From Paenibacillus massiliensis 2301065 = DSM 16942 (GTDB lineage Bacteria; Bacillota; Bacilli; Paenibacillales; Paenibacillaceae): a DNA stretch of 64,000 nucleotides. Shown here piece by piece: positions 55,377 through 64,000 of the stretch. The notes beneath the pieces are model-generated. The model had not been told where the DNA came from and searched no databases. It worked only from the letters and a program-made list of their open reading frames with translations. The stretch spans positions 372,001 to 436,000 of the forward strand of contig NZ_KB898188.1 of the NCBI RefSeq assembly GCF_000377505.1, given 5' to 3'. Every line of letters begins with the position of its first letter. Within the stretch, counting starts at the first letter, position 1. Both the position numbers and the translations under genes were made by a program.

Positions 55377-55529
55377 TTCAATTACCTCCGGCATTCAATA
55401 CGGGCTACCGTTCTGTACAACCACATGAAAAACGCTTCAAACACCTTCACCTTGATGTCAGGTCCATACCGACTTACTGGCGAAATCTGTCACATTGACT
55501 AATATAGTAGATTTAGCACAAAAAGAAAA

Positions 55530-55563
55530 GGTAGCTTTATCCAATCATTGGAATCAAGCTACC
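55530..55563 (-). terminator. terminator-like hairpin
   Basis: GGTAGCTT (55530-55537) pairs with AAGCTACC (55556-55563) and CCAAT/ATTGG lies inside; read leftward it runs into TTTTCTTTTT. Confidence 0.65.
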
Positions 55564-55756
55564 CTTGCCTATAGATTATTTGTCATGCTCCCCGTACACG
55601 AAAGCAGCCACAATCTTACAATGCCTGCCTGAAGCATAGTAGAGCCATATAGAGGATACTATCACGGTCACAATCCTGAACAGGCGTGTCCTTGTGTGTC
55701 AAATAAAATAACAGCAACGACTATGATATCAACACAAGAGGCAACCAATCTTTTCT

Positions 55757-55834
55757 AAAAAAACTGCCTACAAATATACAGGCACCATTTTCCATAATAT
55801 CGGAATTAATGGTACCTTTACCTGTAGATCCAGT
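55757..55834 (-). terminator. probable terminator of the GNAT gene
   Basis: Read leftward, ACTG..CTAC pairs with GTAG.CAGT, with GGTACCATT/AATGGTGCC inside, and ends in seven T (A run at 55757-55763). Confidence 0.6.
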
Positions 55835-56004
55835 TGCATACAATTACGTTGCATGTGCTAAGCAGGGAATCTTATTGTTTTGGTTATTATTTTACTGTGC
55901 AGCTCACGGCTAGAATTGGTCATGTAAGCTCTGGGCTAACATGGGTCATGGTCGGAGCTATGGTTCATACTCAGCTAAATGTTCATACTAGGCAATGCTT
56001 ATCA

Positions 56005-56550
56005 TTATCCCTGCATAACAGAAGCTACAGCGTGCTCCTCTTCAATCTCGTAGCGGTAGCATAGCACCTGATGTCCATTGTTAAGGAAGCTGTAGAACTC
56101 ATCCTTCACAAAACCAAACTTCTCATAAAGTCCAATGGCCTGGACCATCCGCTCACCTGTATATAGATATACATAGGGCTGCTTCCACACGTGGGAGGAT
56201 TGAACGCATTGCTGAAGTAAGGCACGAGCTACCCCATGCCCCCTCCAGTCGGGATGCACAGCAAGCAGACGGATGAATGGATAAGGTATCGGCGACTCGA
56301 ATCCTTCGTAAGCCTTCGCTGCCGTCTCAAATAGCTGGACGGTTCCAATGATGCGATTCTCGATTTTGGCCACCCACAGCTCCTTAATCTCTGGATTATG
56401 GACCGATTCTCTGATCTCTTTGAGGTATTGCTCCCATGTCTCTTTCTGCTCATATGTCTCCTGATACTGCATATAACCTGCAACGAGTACATCGATAACA
56501 GCCGGATAATCCTCCTTTAACGCAGGCTCAATGACTAAAGTGGTTGCCAT
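56005..56550 (-). CDS. GNAT-family N-acetyltransferase
   Basis: A 181-residue GNAT protein. The acetyl-CoA loop is visible as LLAVHPDWRGHGVARALLQQC, followed by YLYTGERMVQAIGLYEKFGFVKDE, the usual motif B region. The N-terminal 90 residues include WVAKIENRIIGTVQLFE. Substrate unknown. ATG 56550 has AGAGGAGGA; the ORF is open to 56568. Confidence 0.88.
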   Translation of the reverse strand: MATTLVIEPALKEDYPAVIDVLVAGYMQYQETYEQKETWEQYLKEIRESVHNPEIKELWVAKIENRIIGTVQLFETAAKAYEGFESPIPYPFIRLLAVHPDWRGHGVARALLQQCVQSSHVWKQPYVYLYTGERMVQAIGLYEKFGFVKDEFYSFLNNGHQVLCYRYEIEEEHAVASVMQG

Positions 56551-56697
56551 ATCTCTTCCTCCTCTCACCTATACCAAGTTAACCTATGGAAATTATAAAA
56601 ATTATATCATAAGACCTGTAACATATCTCATTCAATAAATCTATCATTCATTCCGAATATTCAATAAGACGCATGGGCAAGGCGGCCATATATATGT

Positions 56698-56772
56698 CTT
56701 GTACATACGTATCTTGTACATACGTATCTTATGCGTACACGTCTTCTACATACGTGTTTTCTACATCCGAGT
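56698..56772. repeat. five degenerate 15-base tandem repeats
   Basis: Units close to CTTGTACATACGTAT: two identical copies at 56698-56727, then three diverged copies to 56772. The unit contains the palindromes GTAC and TACGTA. Confidence 0.8.
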
Positions 56773-56825
56773 CCTACATCTCACATATCAACATATACTG
56801 CAAGTATCAACGTTGCTCATCCATA

Positions 56826-56893
56826 GTAGTCGATTTGTAGTCGATTTGTAATGACTATGCGTTCATGTGTAGTTCATGTGTAGTTCATGTGTC
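56826..56893. repeat. two sets of 11-base tandem repeats
   Basis: GTAGTCGATTT occurs twice in tandem (56826-56847), and GTTCATGTGTA three times (56861-56893, last base changed). Both have the same 11-base period. Confidence 0.8.
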
Positions 56894-57004
56894 GCCCATG
56901 CGCCTACCCTGCTACGACAAATGGCCTCGCCCATGACACGGACGAAGCCATTTGAAACAGGTACAGGTACTTATACCACTGCTACTGATACTGCTATTGC
57001 ATCA

Positions 57005-59767
57005 TTAGTTGGAGACTTTCAGCTTGATGGTTACACATACCCGAGGCTCATCATTAGAGATTCCATCCTGGATCGACGCTTCATGCTCTTCCTCAACCAC
57101 TTGCCATTGCCGCTGAAGCATAACCTGGAGCGTGTTCAGCTCTTGCGGATGAAGCCACAGCTGACGTAGGGAGTTCTCATCCTGAATATAGTCTCGTTCT
57201 GCCTTCCGCCCAAAGCGAAAATCAAGCAATCGTTTGACACCATTGATATGAAGGAACTTGAACTCGTAGCCCTCGCGTAGAGCTCGCTCCCAATCCTCTT
57301 TCAGCTCCTCCGCTGTCTGAAGACGTTCAAGCACATCCATTTCTGGCTCCTTCACCTTGGACAGCAAGGAATCCAGTGTACGGCTACGAAGAGCAGCAAC
57401 GATCACCCCAACCGGCTCGCCGCTAGACAGCATGTTCTCCATCAGCAGCCCTACCGGAATAGAAAGACGTACACGCTCAGAATTGGATGGATGGCCTACA
57501 CCGGTATCTATCTCGTTTGTCGTAGCAGCATTCGTTCCGTTATTACTAATATGATCACTATTACTCGCCACACTATTCGGGTCGTCATTCAGATAGCGTG
57601 CGAACCAAGCATTGACATGGTTAAAATTATCTACGCGCAGCGATGGCTTGCCACTCTTGAGCATCGAATGATTGCACCCTGGGAAGCGTACGAGTCTTGT
57701 CGTCCGGCCATGACGCTTGAGCGCCGTATATAGCTCATCAGCCTGAGCAATCGGTGTACGCAGGTCCGCTTCGCCGTGCAGTAGCAGTAGTGGAGTTCGG
57801 ATATTTCGGACATGCGCCAATGGGGATCTGGACCAGAGCATCTCCAGGTCATCAATAGGATTACCCCCAACGACTCCCTCGACATAGGAAATACCAATGT
57901 CACTTGTACCATACAGCGTAATCCAGTTCGAAATGGACCGATGACTCACAGCCGCCCGGAAGCGATTCGTCTGTGACACAATCCAGTTAGTCATGACTCC
58001 ACCATAACTGCCGCCACCAACGCCCAACCGATCCGCATCCAGGAAGTGATAGCGCTCAAGGGCAGCATCGACGGCTTCCATCAAATCCCGATAATCGCCT
58101 CCGCATACATCTCCGCGACAGGCTCGTGCAAATTCCTGCCCGTAGCCCATGCTACCACGCGGATTCACCCACAGTACGGCATAGCCTTGAGCCGCCAGTG
58201 TCTGTAATTCATGGCTGAACGTTCCCGTGTACATCGCATGTGGACCGCCATGAATTTGCAAGACTAGTGGAAGCTTCCCGTGTATCCCGGCACTTTCAGA
58301 TGTCGCTACTGCCTCAGTTGGCTGCTCCGGCCACATGATCCAGCCCTGAATGGTCAAGCCATCCGAGGCTGTGAAGCTAAAGCGTTCTGGAATAATGACC
58401 TCCAATTCGGCAAAATAATCATCATTTAGCCGTGTCAATCGCTCCACTTCACCAGAACGCAGATCTGTTCGGTAGAGCTCTGCAGGCAGCTTGTTTGTCA
58501 ACGCAGCTGTGATCAGTTGCGTGCCGTCCGGTGATACGGTGTATTGGTAAATATCCTTTTCCCCGGACCCGGTTACAGAACGAACAACTCCATCCCTATT
58601 AATACGATAAATGTCGACAGTTCCTTCATGGGTCCCCGGTACATATACAGCAAGCTCCTTACTTGCAGGATCTATCTGCGGTGAGCGGGAAGGCGCAGCA
58701 GACTTCATATCACTTAATGCCGCATTACCAAGCTGCATATCCAGTCCTGGTGCCAGCAGCTCCGGTCTGCCGCCAGCGACGGGCACAATATATAGCCGCA
58801 GATGACTGCCGCTACCGTAGAGTCGGTCACTTGCGAGCAGTGTCAGTTGCGTCCCGTCACCTGCATAGGCAATCTGCTCAATAAGCAGCTCGGATACGGT
58901 TATCTTGCGAGGCTGCTCCCCATCGAGGTTAGTCTCATAAATATCTGTAAAATACTGCAGATCCGCATCCAGTGTGGTGTCTTCCACTTGCTTTGACACG
59001 AAAGCGAGCTTATAACTATCAGGTGACCAGACTGGCGCGGTTGCATTCCAGGCTCCATAGGTAAGCCGCTTTACTTCACCGCTCTCAAGCTTATAGATGA
59101 ACAAATGGGTGTATTCTCCATCCCACCAGCCACTTCCCTCGGCTCTTGGCGTAGTACGATCATATACCTTGCCTAGTAGCTGAGCCGCGCCAGTTTTTGG
59201 CGAATCAGCCTGTGCAGCTTCGTTATAAGCAGACTCTTGCTGTTTGGATTGACTCAGATCGGATGGAACCTGATTGGGTTGGCTCTGACTGGATTGACCC
59301 TGATCAGATGGGCTCTGAGCAGATTCAACATGAGCAGCACCTGTCTCCGCAGTCACTGCCGGACCTGAGCCGACCTTACGTGTGAAAGCCAGATACTTTC
59401 CGTCAGGTGACCATATGAATTGCTGAATGTTATGGTCTGGTGTAATCAGTAATGTCGGTTCAGTGGTGCTGAGCCCCTCCGATGCATCTACTGTCAGGGT
59501 CCACAGACCTTTTCCTCCTGCTTCCGTCCGTAGAAAAGCAAGCCTCGTACCATCAGGCGACCAGGCAGGGGAAGAATCCTTTCCGCCTTCAGTCAACGGT
59601 TGATCATGACCCTTCGCATCAATGAGACGAATATTCGTCGCGTAGGCATTATTCTCTCTGTCCACCGTCTGCTCGATATAGGCAATGCTGCCGTCTGCAG
59701 CAACCGTCGGCTGGCTTGGCCAACGATAGCCGTAGAGATCCTCCGGCATGATGGGGCGCTTCTTCAT
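57005..59767 (-). CDS. S9-family prolyl oligopeptidase-like peptidase with C-terminal extension
   Basis: A 920-residue enzyme. Residues 1 to about 450 form a beta-propeller with repeated SPDG-type blades (AWSPDGTRLAF, IWSPDGKYLAF, VWSPDSYKLAF) and a Ser/Gln-rich insertion near 140-200. The alpha/beta hydrolase domain has Ser587 (GGGSYGG), Asp668 (GEADLRTP) and His700 (GCNHSM). About 185 residues follow the normal end of the fold and match nothing I know. No signal peptide. It should trim short, often Pro-containing peptides, fitting its operon with a peptide transporter. ATG 59767 has AAGGAG; GTG 59776 overlaps that site. Confidence 0.88.
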   Translation of the reverse strand: MKKRPIMPEDLYGYRWPSQPTVAADGSIAYIEQTVDRENNAYATNIRLIDAKGHDQPLTEGGKDSSPAWSPDGTRLAFLRTEAGGKGLWTLTVDASEGLSTTEPTLLITPDHNIQQFIWSPDGKYLAFTRKVGSGPAVTAETGAAHVESAQSPSDQGQSSQSQPNQVPSDLSQSKQQESAYNEAAQADSPKTGAAQLLGKVYDRTTPRAEGSGWWDGEYTHLFIYKLESGEVKRLTYGAWNATAPVWSPDSYKLAFVSKQVEDTTLDADLQYFTDIYETNLDGEQPRKITVSELLIEQIAYAGDGTQLTLLASDRLYGSGSHLRLYIVPVAGGRPELLAPGLDMQLGNAALSDMKSAAPSRSPQIDPASKELAVYVPGTHEGTVDIYRINRDGVVRSVTGSGEKDIYQYTVSPDGTQLITAALTNKLPAELYRTDLRSGEVERLTRLNDDYFAELEVIIPERFSFTASDGLTIQGWIMWPEQPTEAVATSESAGIHGKLPLVLQIHGGPHAMYTGTFSHELQTLAAQGYAVLWVNPRGSMGYGQEFARACRGDVCGGDYRDLMEAVDAALERYHFLDADRLGVGGGSYGGVMTNWIVSQTNRFRAAVSHRSISNWITLYGTSDIGISYVEGVVGGNPIDDLEMLWSRSPLAHVRNIRTPLLLLHGEADLRTPIAQADELYTALKRHGRTTRLVRFPGCNHSMLKSGKPSLRVDNFNHVNAWFARYLNDDPNSVASNSDHISNNGTNAATTNEIDTGVGHPSNSERVRLSIPVGLLMENMLSSGEPVGVIVAALRSRTLDSLLSKVKEPEMDVLERLQTAEELKEDWERALREGYEFKFLHINGVKRLLDFRFGRKAERDYIQDENSLRQLWLHPQELNTLQVMLQRQWQVVEEEHEASIQDGISNDEPRVCVTIKLKVSN

Positions 59768-59797
59768 TCCTGCCACTCCTTCCTGTTATCGCAGCTT

Positions 59798-60718
59798 TTA
59801 TTCTTTGACCATACGCGGGTCAAGCAGATCACGCAGCCAATCACCCAGGAAAATAACCCCCAGTACCGTTACCGTAATAGCGATACCTGGAAAGGTTGCC
59901 ACCCACCAGCTTGTAGCTACGTATTGCCGACCATCGCTAAGCATACCACCCCAGGATACATCCGGAGGCTTGATACCAAGGCCGAGAAAGCTGAGTGAGG
60001 CTTCCATAATGATTGTCGTCGCCACGTTCATTCCAGAGATGACTATGAAGGAAGACAGGATGTTCGGCATAATATGCCGCAGGATCAGCCGAAAGTTATT
60101 CGCTCCCATGGCCTTTGCCGCGAGAACATAGTCCAGCTCCTTAACACCAAGCACTTCACTGCGTACGATCCGTGTATACGACACCCAGTTCGTTACACCG
60201 ATGACGAAGATGAGTGTCGTAATGCCCGGTCCGACGATCGCCATGACTACCAGCATGAACAGAATCGTCGGAATAGCAAGAAAAGCATCGCCGACACGCA
60301 TAATCAAGGCATCCAGCCATTTTCCATAAAAGCCGGATAGCAGCCCCAGCACAGCTCCGATTGCACCGGAGACAAGTACGGCACCAACTCCGACGATTAG
60401 CGATACTCTGGCTCCATATACAATTCGGCTCCACATATCCCGTCCCAGATTATCTGTTCCTAGCCAATGCTCTGCAGAGCCGCCATCCAACCAGGCTGGA
60501 GGCTTGAGCCGATTCAAGGGATCTACTGCGGCCGGGTCGTATTGGGTCAGCAGCGGAGCGAACAGGGCCATCAGCGTGACCACAAATACCAGACATGCTC
60601 CCAGCATCCCCGTCTTGCTCGACCACAGCTGCTTCCAGACACTATACCCCCGTACAGGCTGGCGGGCTGCAGGAGCTTCCGGCAGCGAGGTTAGGCGGGT
60701 AAATTCATTAGCTGCCAT
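59798..60718 (-). CDS. peptide ABC transporter permease, DppC type
   Basis: A 306-residue permease with six TMs. After an N-terminal TM it has the extracytosolic loop with HWLGTDNLGRDMWSRIVYGAR, the classic DppC/OppC signature, then the EAA-type loop AAKAMGANNFRLILRHIMPN. It forms the channel with the DppB-type partner. No ATPase genes (DppD/DppF) are found beside it, so those must be encoded elsewhere. Confidence 0.93.
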   Translation of the reverse strand: MAANEFTRLTSLPEAPAARQPVRGYSVWKQLWSSKTGMLGACLVFVVTLMALFAPLLTQYDPAAVDPLNRLKPPAWLDGGSAEHWLGTDNLGRDMWSRIVYGARVSLIVGVGAVLVSGAIGAVLGLLSGFYGKWLDALIMRVGDAFLAIPTILFMLVVMAIVGPGITTLIFVIGVTNWVSYTRIVRSEVLGVKELDYVLAAKAMGANNFRLILRHIMPNILSSFIVISGMNVATTIIMEASLSFLGLGIKPPDVSWGGMLSDGRQYVATSWWVATFPGIAITVTVLGVIFLGDWLRDLLDPRMVKE

Positions 60719-60734
60719 CGTACTCCACCTTTCT

Positions 60735-61652
60735 CTAGTTGAATTTGATCCGTGGATCCAGCAAGCGATAGATCACATCGGTCAAAATATTCGTCAGAAC
60801 AACAATCAGGGCAATCACAAAGACTGCGGCCTGTACGATCGCCATATCGTGCGTGTTCACTGCGACGACCAGCAGCTGCCCGAGACCGGGCCAAGAGAAT
60901 ACAGTCTCCGTTATCAGCGTGCCGCCAATTAAGCTTGTGAATTGCAGACTGATAATGGTAACCAGTGGAACCAGTCCATTGCGAAAGGCATGTCTCATGA
61001 TAATCACGAAGTTCGACAGCCCCTTGCTGCGGGCCATACGGATATAATCCTGATTCAGAATTTCGAGCATGCTGGACCGTAGAAGTCGCGTCATCTGCGC
61101 AGCCAATCCGAATCCAAGCGTGAACGCGGGCAAAATCAGATGAGATACGCCACCCCTGCCAGATACAGGCAAGACGCCCCACATGACAGAAAGCAATAAA
61201 ATCAGCATAATCCCGACCCAGAAATTCGGCATCGCCTTACCGATGACCGACAGAGTAGAGATCAACAAATCCGTATAGGTGTTGCGTTTCACGGCTGAGA
61301 TAATACCTAATGGAATTGCCATGATCACCGCCAGCACCATCGCCGCCGCCGCAAGCTCAAAGCTGGCTGGCAGACGCTCCAGCACCAGGCGAAGAGCAGG
61401 CTCACCATAACGGAAGGATTGTCCGAAGTCCCCCTGCAGGGCATCTCCTAGAAATTTGACATACTGCACATGCAACGGCTGATCCAGCCCCAGCGCCTGA
61501 GTGAGCACCGCCCGATCCTCAGCCGTAGCTGTCTCTGGCAGCATCAAGGCAACCGGATCACCTGTTACCCTCACCAGAACGAAGACGATCAGGGATACGA
61601 TCAGCAGAACCGGAATGACCTGTAGCAGTGATTTTACAATATATCTCCCCAA
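60735..61652 (-). CDS. peptide ABC transporter permease, DppB type
   Basis: A 305-residue permease of the DppB/OppB type: RYIVKSLLQVIPVLL at the start, VRVTGDPVALMLPETAT, and the ATPase-contact loop RMARSKGLSNFVIIMRHAFRN. A GTG at 61664 overlaps AGGAGGTG, so I prefer the in-frame TTG at 61652 with normal spacing. It follows a hairpin terminator that separates it from the binding-protein gene. Confidence 0.92.
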   Translation of the reverse strand: MGRYIVKSLLQVIPVLLIVSLIVFVLVRVTGDPVALMLPETATAEDRAVLTQALGLDQPLHVQYVKFLGDALQGDFGQSFRYGEPALRLVLERLPASFELAAAAMVLAVIMAIPLGIISAVKRNTYTDLLISTLSVIGKAMPNFWVGIMLILLLSVMWGVLPVSGRGGVSHLILPAFTLGFGLAAQMTRLLRSSMLEILNQDYIRMARSKGLSNFVIIMRHAFRNGLVPLVTIISLQFTSLIGGTLITETVFSWPGLGQLLVVAVNTHDMAIVQAAVFVIALIVVLTNILTDVIYRLLDPRIKFN

Positions 61653-61680
61653 AGACCGGTTCACCTCCTATCCTCATAAG

Positions 61681-61722
61681 AAAAAAAGGAACGGCCGGAA
61701 CAGGAATGTCCCGGTTCCAGCC
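61681..61722 (-). terminator. partial terminator between binding protein and permease genes
   Basis: Read leftward, GGCTGGAAC pairs with GTTCCGGCC and a T run (A run at 61679-61687) follows. Such a site inside a transporter operon usually keeps the binding protein more abundant than the permeases. Confidence 0.75.
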
Positions 61723-61747
61723 ATTCATGCAATTGTAATGTAAGCTA

Positions 61748-63310
61748 TTATTGTGCAGGTGTAATCTCGTCCGCATAGAACATTTCATCCACACGCGGCT
61801 GGTAGTTCACTTTGGAGTTCGTACCGTACACACCTTCCATTTGGTACAAATAGACTGCTGGACGCTCTTCGGAGAAAATTTGTTGTACTTGCTGGTACTC
61901 TTTCTCACGAGCAGCAGGGTCCATATTCACCAGTGCAGATTGCAGCAGCTTCTCTACCTCAGGGTTGTTATAATCCGACTCACCCTTCGCTTCCTCCAGC
62001 ATATAACGGTTGTAGTTATTGGAAGCATCGAACAGGGAGTTACCGATTCCGATCATGAATATTTCCTTGAAGGACTTGGAGCTGTAACGCTCACTGAAAG
62101 CACTTGGTTCCAATACATCCAGATTGATCTTGAAGCCAACCTGCTCCAGCATGGCTGCTACAACCTCAGCTTGCTCCTTGTATACCGTAGATACAGAGAT
62201 CGTCATCTCAGCTTGTCCTTCGGCATAGCCTGCTTCCTTCAGCAATGCACGTGCTTTGTCCTGATCATATTGTGTTGTCTTGTAGAGCGAAGGGTCCGCT
62301 CCGAAGTTACCTGGTGTCACGGAAGTACGGGTCACAATACCTGCTCCACCAGCAATGCTGTCTACCAGGCCTTGCTTGTCGATTGCCAGTTCAATGGCTT
62401 CGCGTACTTTAGGATCTGCTGTAATGCTTCCTTCGGTCTGGCGGAAGATCAACTGCAATACACGCTGGATTGGCGCTTTGACAATCTTCTTGTCTGCTTC
62501 GGCTTCGATGCGAGCTACGTCGGTGGACGGAATGCCTGCCGCTACATCTACGCCGCCTGCCAGCAATTCAGATACACGAGTGGATGCTTCAGGAATGACA
62601 CGGAAGACTACACTATCCCATTTAGGCGCATCGCCAAAGTAATTCTCATTCTTCACCAGCTCGACACGGTCATCCTTGTTCCATTTGCTGAACTTGTATG
62701 GGCCTGTACCCACTGGCTGCTTCAGAAATTCGTCCATACCTTTTTCTTCAATATATTTAGCTGGCAAAATGCCTGCGCCCATCTTGGACAGACGGTTCAG
62801 CATGATCGGGTCCGGTCCGTCTGTGATGATATCTACGGTGTACTCATCTACAGCCTTGACCTCAACGATATTTTTGAAGTAGCTGTTCTGCTTCAAAGCG
62901 CTGTCCTTGGCTACACGCTCAATTGTGAATTTCACGTCTGCAGAAGTGAACGGATCACCATTGTGGAAGGTTACGCCTTGACGCAGCTTGAAGCGCCATG
63001 TAGTATCATCCACTTGCTCCCAGGATTCAGCAAGCCCCGGTACCTTCTTCTGCTCGCTGTCGTTCTTCACCAAATAATCAAAAACGTTAACCAGTACCGC
63101 TTCACTAGCTGTGTTGTTATTGTTGTGCGGATCGAAGCTCTCAATGTCCGTTGAGGTAGCAATCGTCAGCGTCTTGCTTGTCTCGCTACTGCCCGAATCC
63201 GTCGCTGCTGAATCTGTAGCAGGGCTTGTCGTTTGACCGCCGCAAGCGCTCAGGACGACCACCAATGCCAATACTGTTAACCATAAGCTTGCCCATTGTC
63301 TCTTTTTCAT
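61748..63310 (-). CDS. peptide ABC transporter substrate-binding lipoprotein, family 5
   Basis: A 520-residue DppA/OppA-type binding protein. The signal peptide ends in the lipobox LSACGGQ. Family marks: LTIATSTDIESFDPHNN, the signature region ...LAESWEQVDDTTWRFKLRQGVTFHNGDPFTSADVKFTIER, and VGTGPYKFSKWNKDD. It captures peptides or related ligands outside the cell. Its ATG overlaps the stop of the M20 gene by 4 bases, so hydrolase and transporter are one operon. Confidence 0.94.
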   Translation of the reverse strand: MKKRQWASLWLTVLALVVVLSACGGQTTSPATDSAATDSGSSETSKTLTIATSTDIESFDPHNNNNTASEAVLVNVFDYLVKNDSEQKKVPGLAESWEQVDDTTWRFKLRQGVTFHNGDPFTSADVKFTIERVAKDSALKQNSYFKNIVEVKAVDEYTVDIITDGPDPIMLNRLSKMGAGILPAKYIEEKGMDEFLKQPVGTGPYKFSKWNKDDRVELVKNENYFGDAPKWDSVVFRVIPEASTRVSELLAGGVDVAAGIPSTDVARIEAEADKKIVKAPIQRVLQLIFRQTEGSITADPKVREAIELAIDKQGLVDSIAGGAGIVTRTSVTPGNFGADPSLYKTTQYDQDKARALLKEAGYAEGQAEMTISVSTVYKEQAEVVAAMLEQVGFKINLDVLEPSAFSERYSSKSFKEIFMIGIGNSLFDASNNYNRYMLEEAKGESDYNNPEVEKLLQSALVNMDPAAREKEYQQVQQIFSEERPAVYLYQMEGVYGTNSKVNYQPRVDEMFYADEITPAQ

Positions 63311-64000
63311 TTTGCACGCTCCTTCTGAGGTGTGGTATGTCTTGCCAAAAACTCTAGTGCAACAGCTGACAACAGGCCGACGCCATAAGGCATGACCGAT
63401 TCGTCGAGATCGAACATGGGATGATGAAGCGGATAACGAGTCCGTTCCTCATCATTGCCGGAGCCAAGACGGAAGAACACTCCCGGAATCTGTTCTCCAT
63501 AAAAAGCAAAATCCTCACCGCCTGTAGACGGCTTGATACTGCTCCAGCCCTTGGCCCAGTCCAGACCGTTGATCGTGTCTGTAAGGAAATCCACCATTCC
63601 GTCATCATTGACGACAGGCGGGTAGCCATCCCCATAGACAACCTCGTGTCCTGCTCCAAATGAAGCACAGACACCGCTGACCACCTGCTCAATCAGCTCA
63701 GGCATCTTCGCACGTAGCCCTGGTGACAGGGTACGCACCGTACCGATCATCTCGACCTCTGGAGCAATGGCTGTCCCCATGTAACCCCCGGTAATCTTGC
63801 CGATGGTCACAACGACAGGCTCCAGCGGATCTACCATACGACTGGCGACATTTTGCAGCGCCGTAATGACCTGAGCCGATACGGCTATCGCATCAATCCC
63901 TTCATGCGGCCGTGCAGCATGCCCTCCTTTGCCAAATATCCGGATAACCAAGGGATCTGCCGAGGCAAAGGCTACTCCTTTGGTTACACCAACGGTGCCT
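63307..64000 (-). CDS. M20D-family amidohydrolase/peptidase, N-terminus cut by window edge
   Basis: The visible C-terminal 231 codons are from an M20 amidohydrolase (carboxypeptidase Ss1/HipO/IAA-amino-acid hydrolase type). It enters the window in the lid domain (GKGGHAARPHEGIDAI) and returns to the catalytic domain with TGGEDFAFYGE and a last metal-binding His in LHHPMFDLDE. The reading frame is open to the edge, so the true start lies past 64000. It cleaves N-acyl amino acids or dipeptides. Overlap with the binding-protein gene ties it to peptide scavenging. Confidence 0.9.
   Translation of the reverse strand, partial: GTVGVTKGVAFASADPLVIRIFGKGGHAARPHEGIDAIAVSAQVITALQNVASRMVDPLEPVVVTIGKITGGYMGTAIAPEVEMIGTVRTLSPGLRAKMPELIEQVVSGVCASFGAGHEVVYGDGYPPVVNDDGMVDFLTDTINGLDWAKGWSSIKPSTGGEDFAFYGEQIPGVFFRLGSGNDEERTRYPLHHPMFDLDESVMPYGVGLLSAVALEFLARHTTPQKERAK

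Larger units (their letters stand above)
55377..56004. other. intergenic region with two hairpins
   Basis: No convincing gene. It holds the upstream region of the RDD pair, two terminator-like hairpins (55530-55563 and 55757-55834) and a stretch near 55915-55992 rich in GTCATG/GTTCATAC-like words. Confidence 0.5.
56551..57004. other. intergenic region rich in short tandem repeats
   Basis: No gene seen. It contains three sets of short direct repeats (listed separately) and a hairpin AAATGGC/GCCATTT (56919-56952) close to the S9 peptidase end, without T tract. Confidence 0.6.

Noticed and set aside
55834-56064. 76-codon open frame on the plus strand
   Set aside because: It has no ribosome site, runs antisense into the GNAT gene and has no recognisable family.
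56698-56893. CRISPR-like array
   Set aside because: Units are 11-15 bases in direct tandem without spacers, and there are no cas genes.
61751-63154. 467-codon open frame on the plus strand
   Set aside because: It is the exact antisense of the family 5 binding-protein gene, has no ribosome site and no domain; the minus-strand gene is beyond doubt.

Overview
The window reads like a chromosomal segment of a spore-forming, low-to-moderate GC Gram-positive bacterium, most probably Paenibacillus or a close relative. Support: strong AGGAGG-type ribosome binding sites, many TTG/GTG starts, a Tlp-type spore protein, an S-layer-homology protein, a bacillopeptidase F-like exoprotease and a typical deoB-deoD-pdp nucleoside operon. 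No rRNA, tRNA, IS element, prophage or CRISPR array was seen.

Region 1 (1-15937) looks like a biosynthetic gene cluster I cannot match to a known product. A leftward arm holds a three-gene ABC-2 exporter, a small ORF, an AraC regulator, an NQR2/RnfD-like membrane protein, an unknown protein and a BtrH-type acyltransferase-like protein cut by the left edge. A central leftward block holds a class II aaRS-like amino acid:carrier-protein ligase candidate, a PhyH dioxygenase and a VOC protein; a second VOC gene lies just left of it on the plus strand. A rightward arm holds a family 2 glycosyltransferase, a class III aminotransferase, an HExxH metallopeptidase, a 62-residue protein, an APH-like kinase, a YqaJ-fold protein that lacks catalytic glutamates, and a second NQR2/RnfD-like protein. 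My inference is that an amino acid is loaded on a carrier, modified and transferred to a scaffold, then exported. No carrier protein is visible and may lie left of position 1.

Region 2 (16071-45974) is mainly housekeeping and accessory: the large secreted Bpr-like protease, two aldo/keto reductases, an rtcB RNA ligase with an AAA+ ATPase behind a structured leader containing a small ORF and a terminator, an LpdD-like protein, an AraC/GyrI regulator, a polar amino acid (cystine-type) ABC transporter, pdp-deoD-deoB, an MFS exporter, alkaline phosphatase, an SLH protein, a CE7 esterase, a luciferase-like oxidoreductase, an ECF sigma factor followed immediately by a clpP paralogue, and tlp.

Region 3 (46133-55376) is a leftward Hsp70 island: hscC-type Hsp70, two large membrane-anchored J-like proteins with TPR-like segments, two DUF1266-like proteins (one apparently using an ATT start codon) and, upstream, two RDD membrane proteins. 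It uses the same gene families as the poorly understood hscC/djlB/djlC/ybeU neighbourhood of E. coli.

Region 4 (56005-64000) contains a GNAT acetyltransferase, a repeat-rich spacer, and a leftward peptide-scavenging operon: M20 amidohydrolase (cut by the right edge), family 5 binding lipoprotein, DppB- and DppC-type permeases, and an S9 peptidase with an unexplained C-terminal extension.
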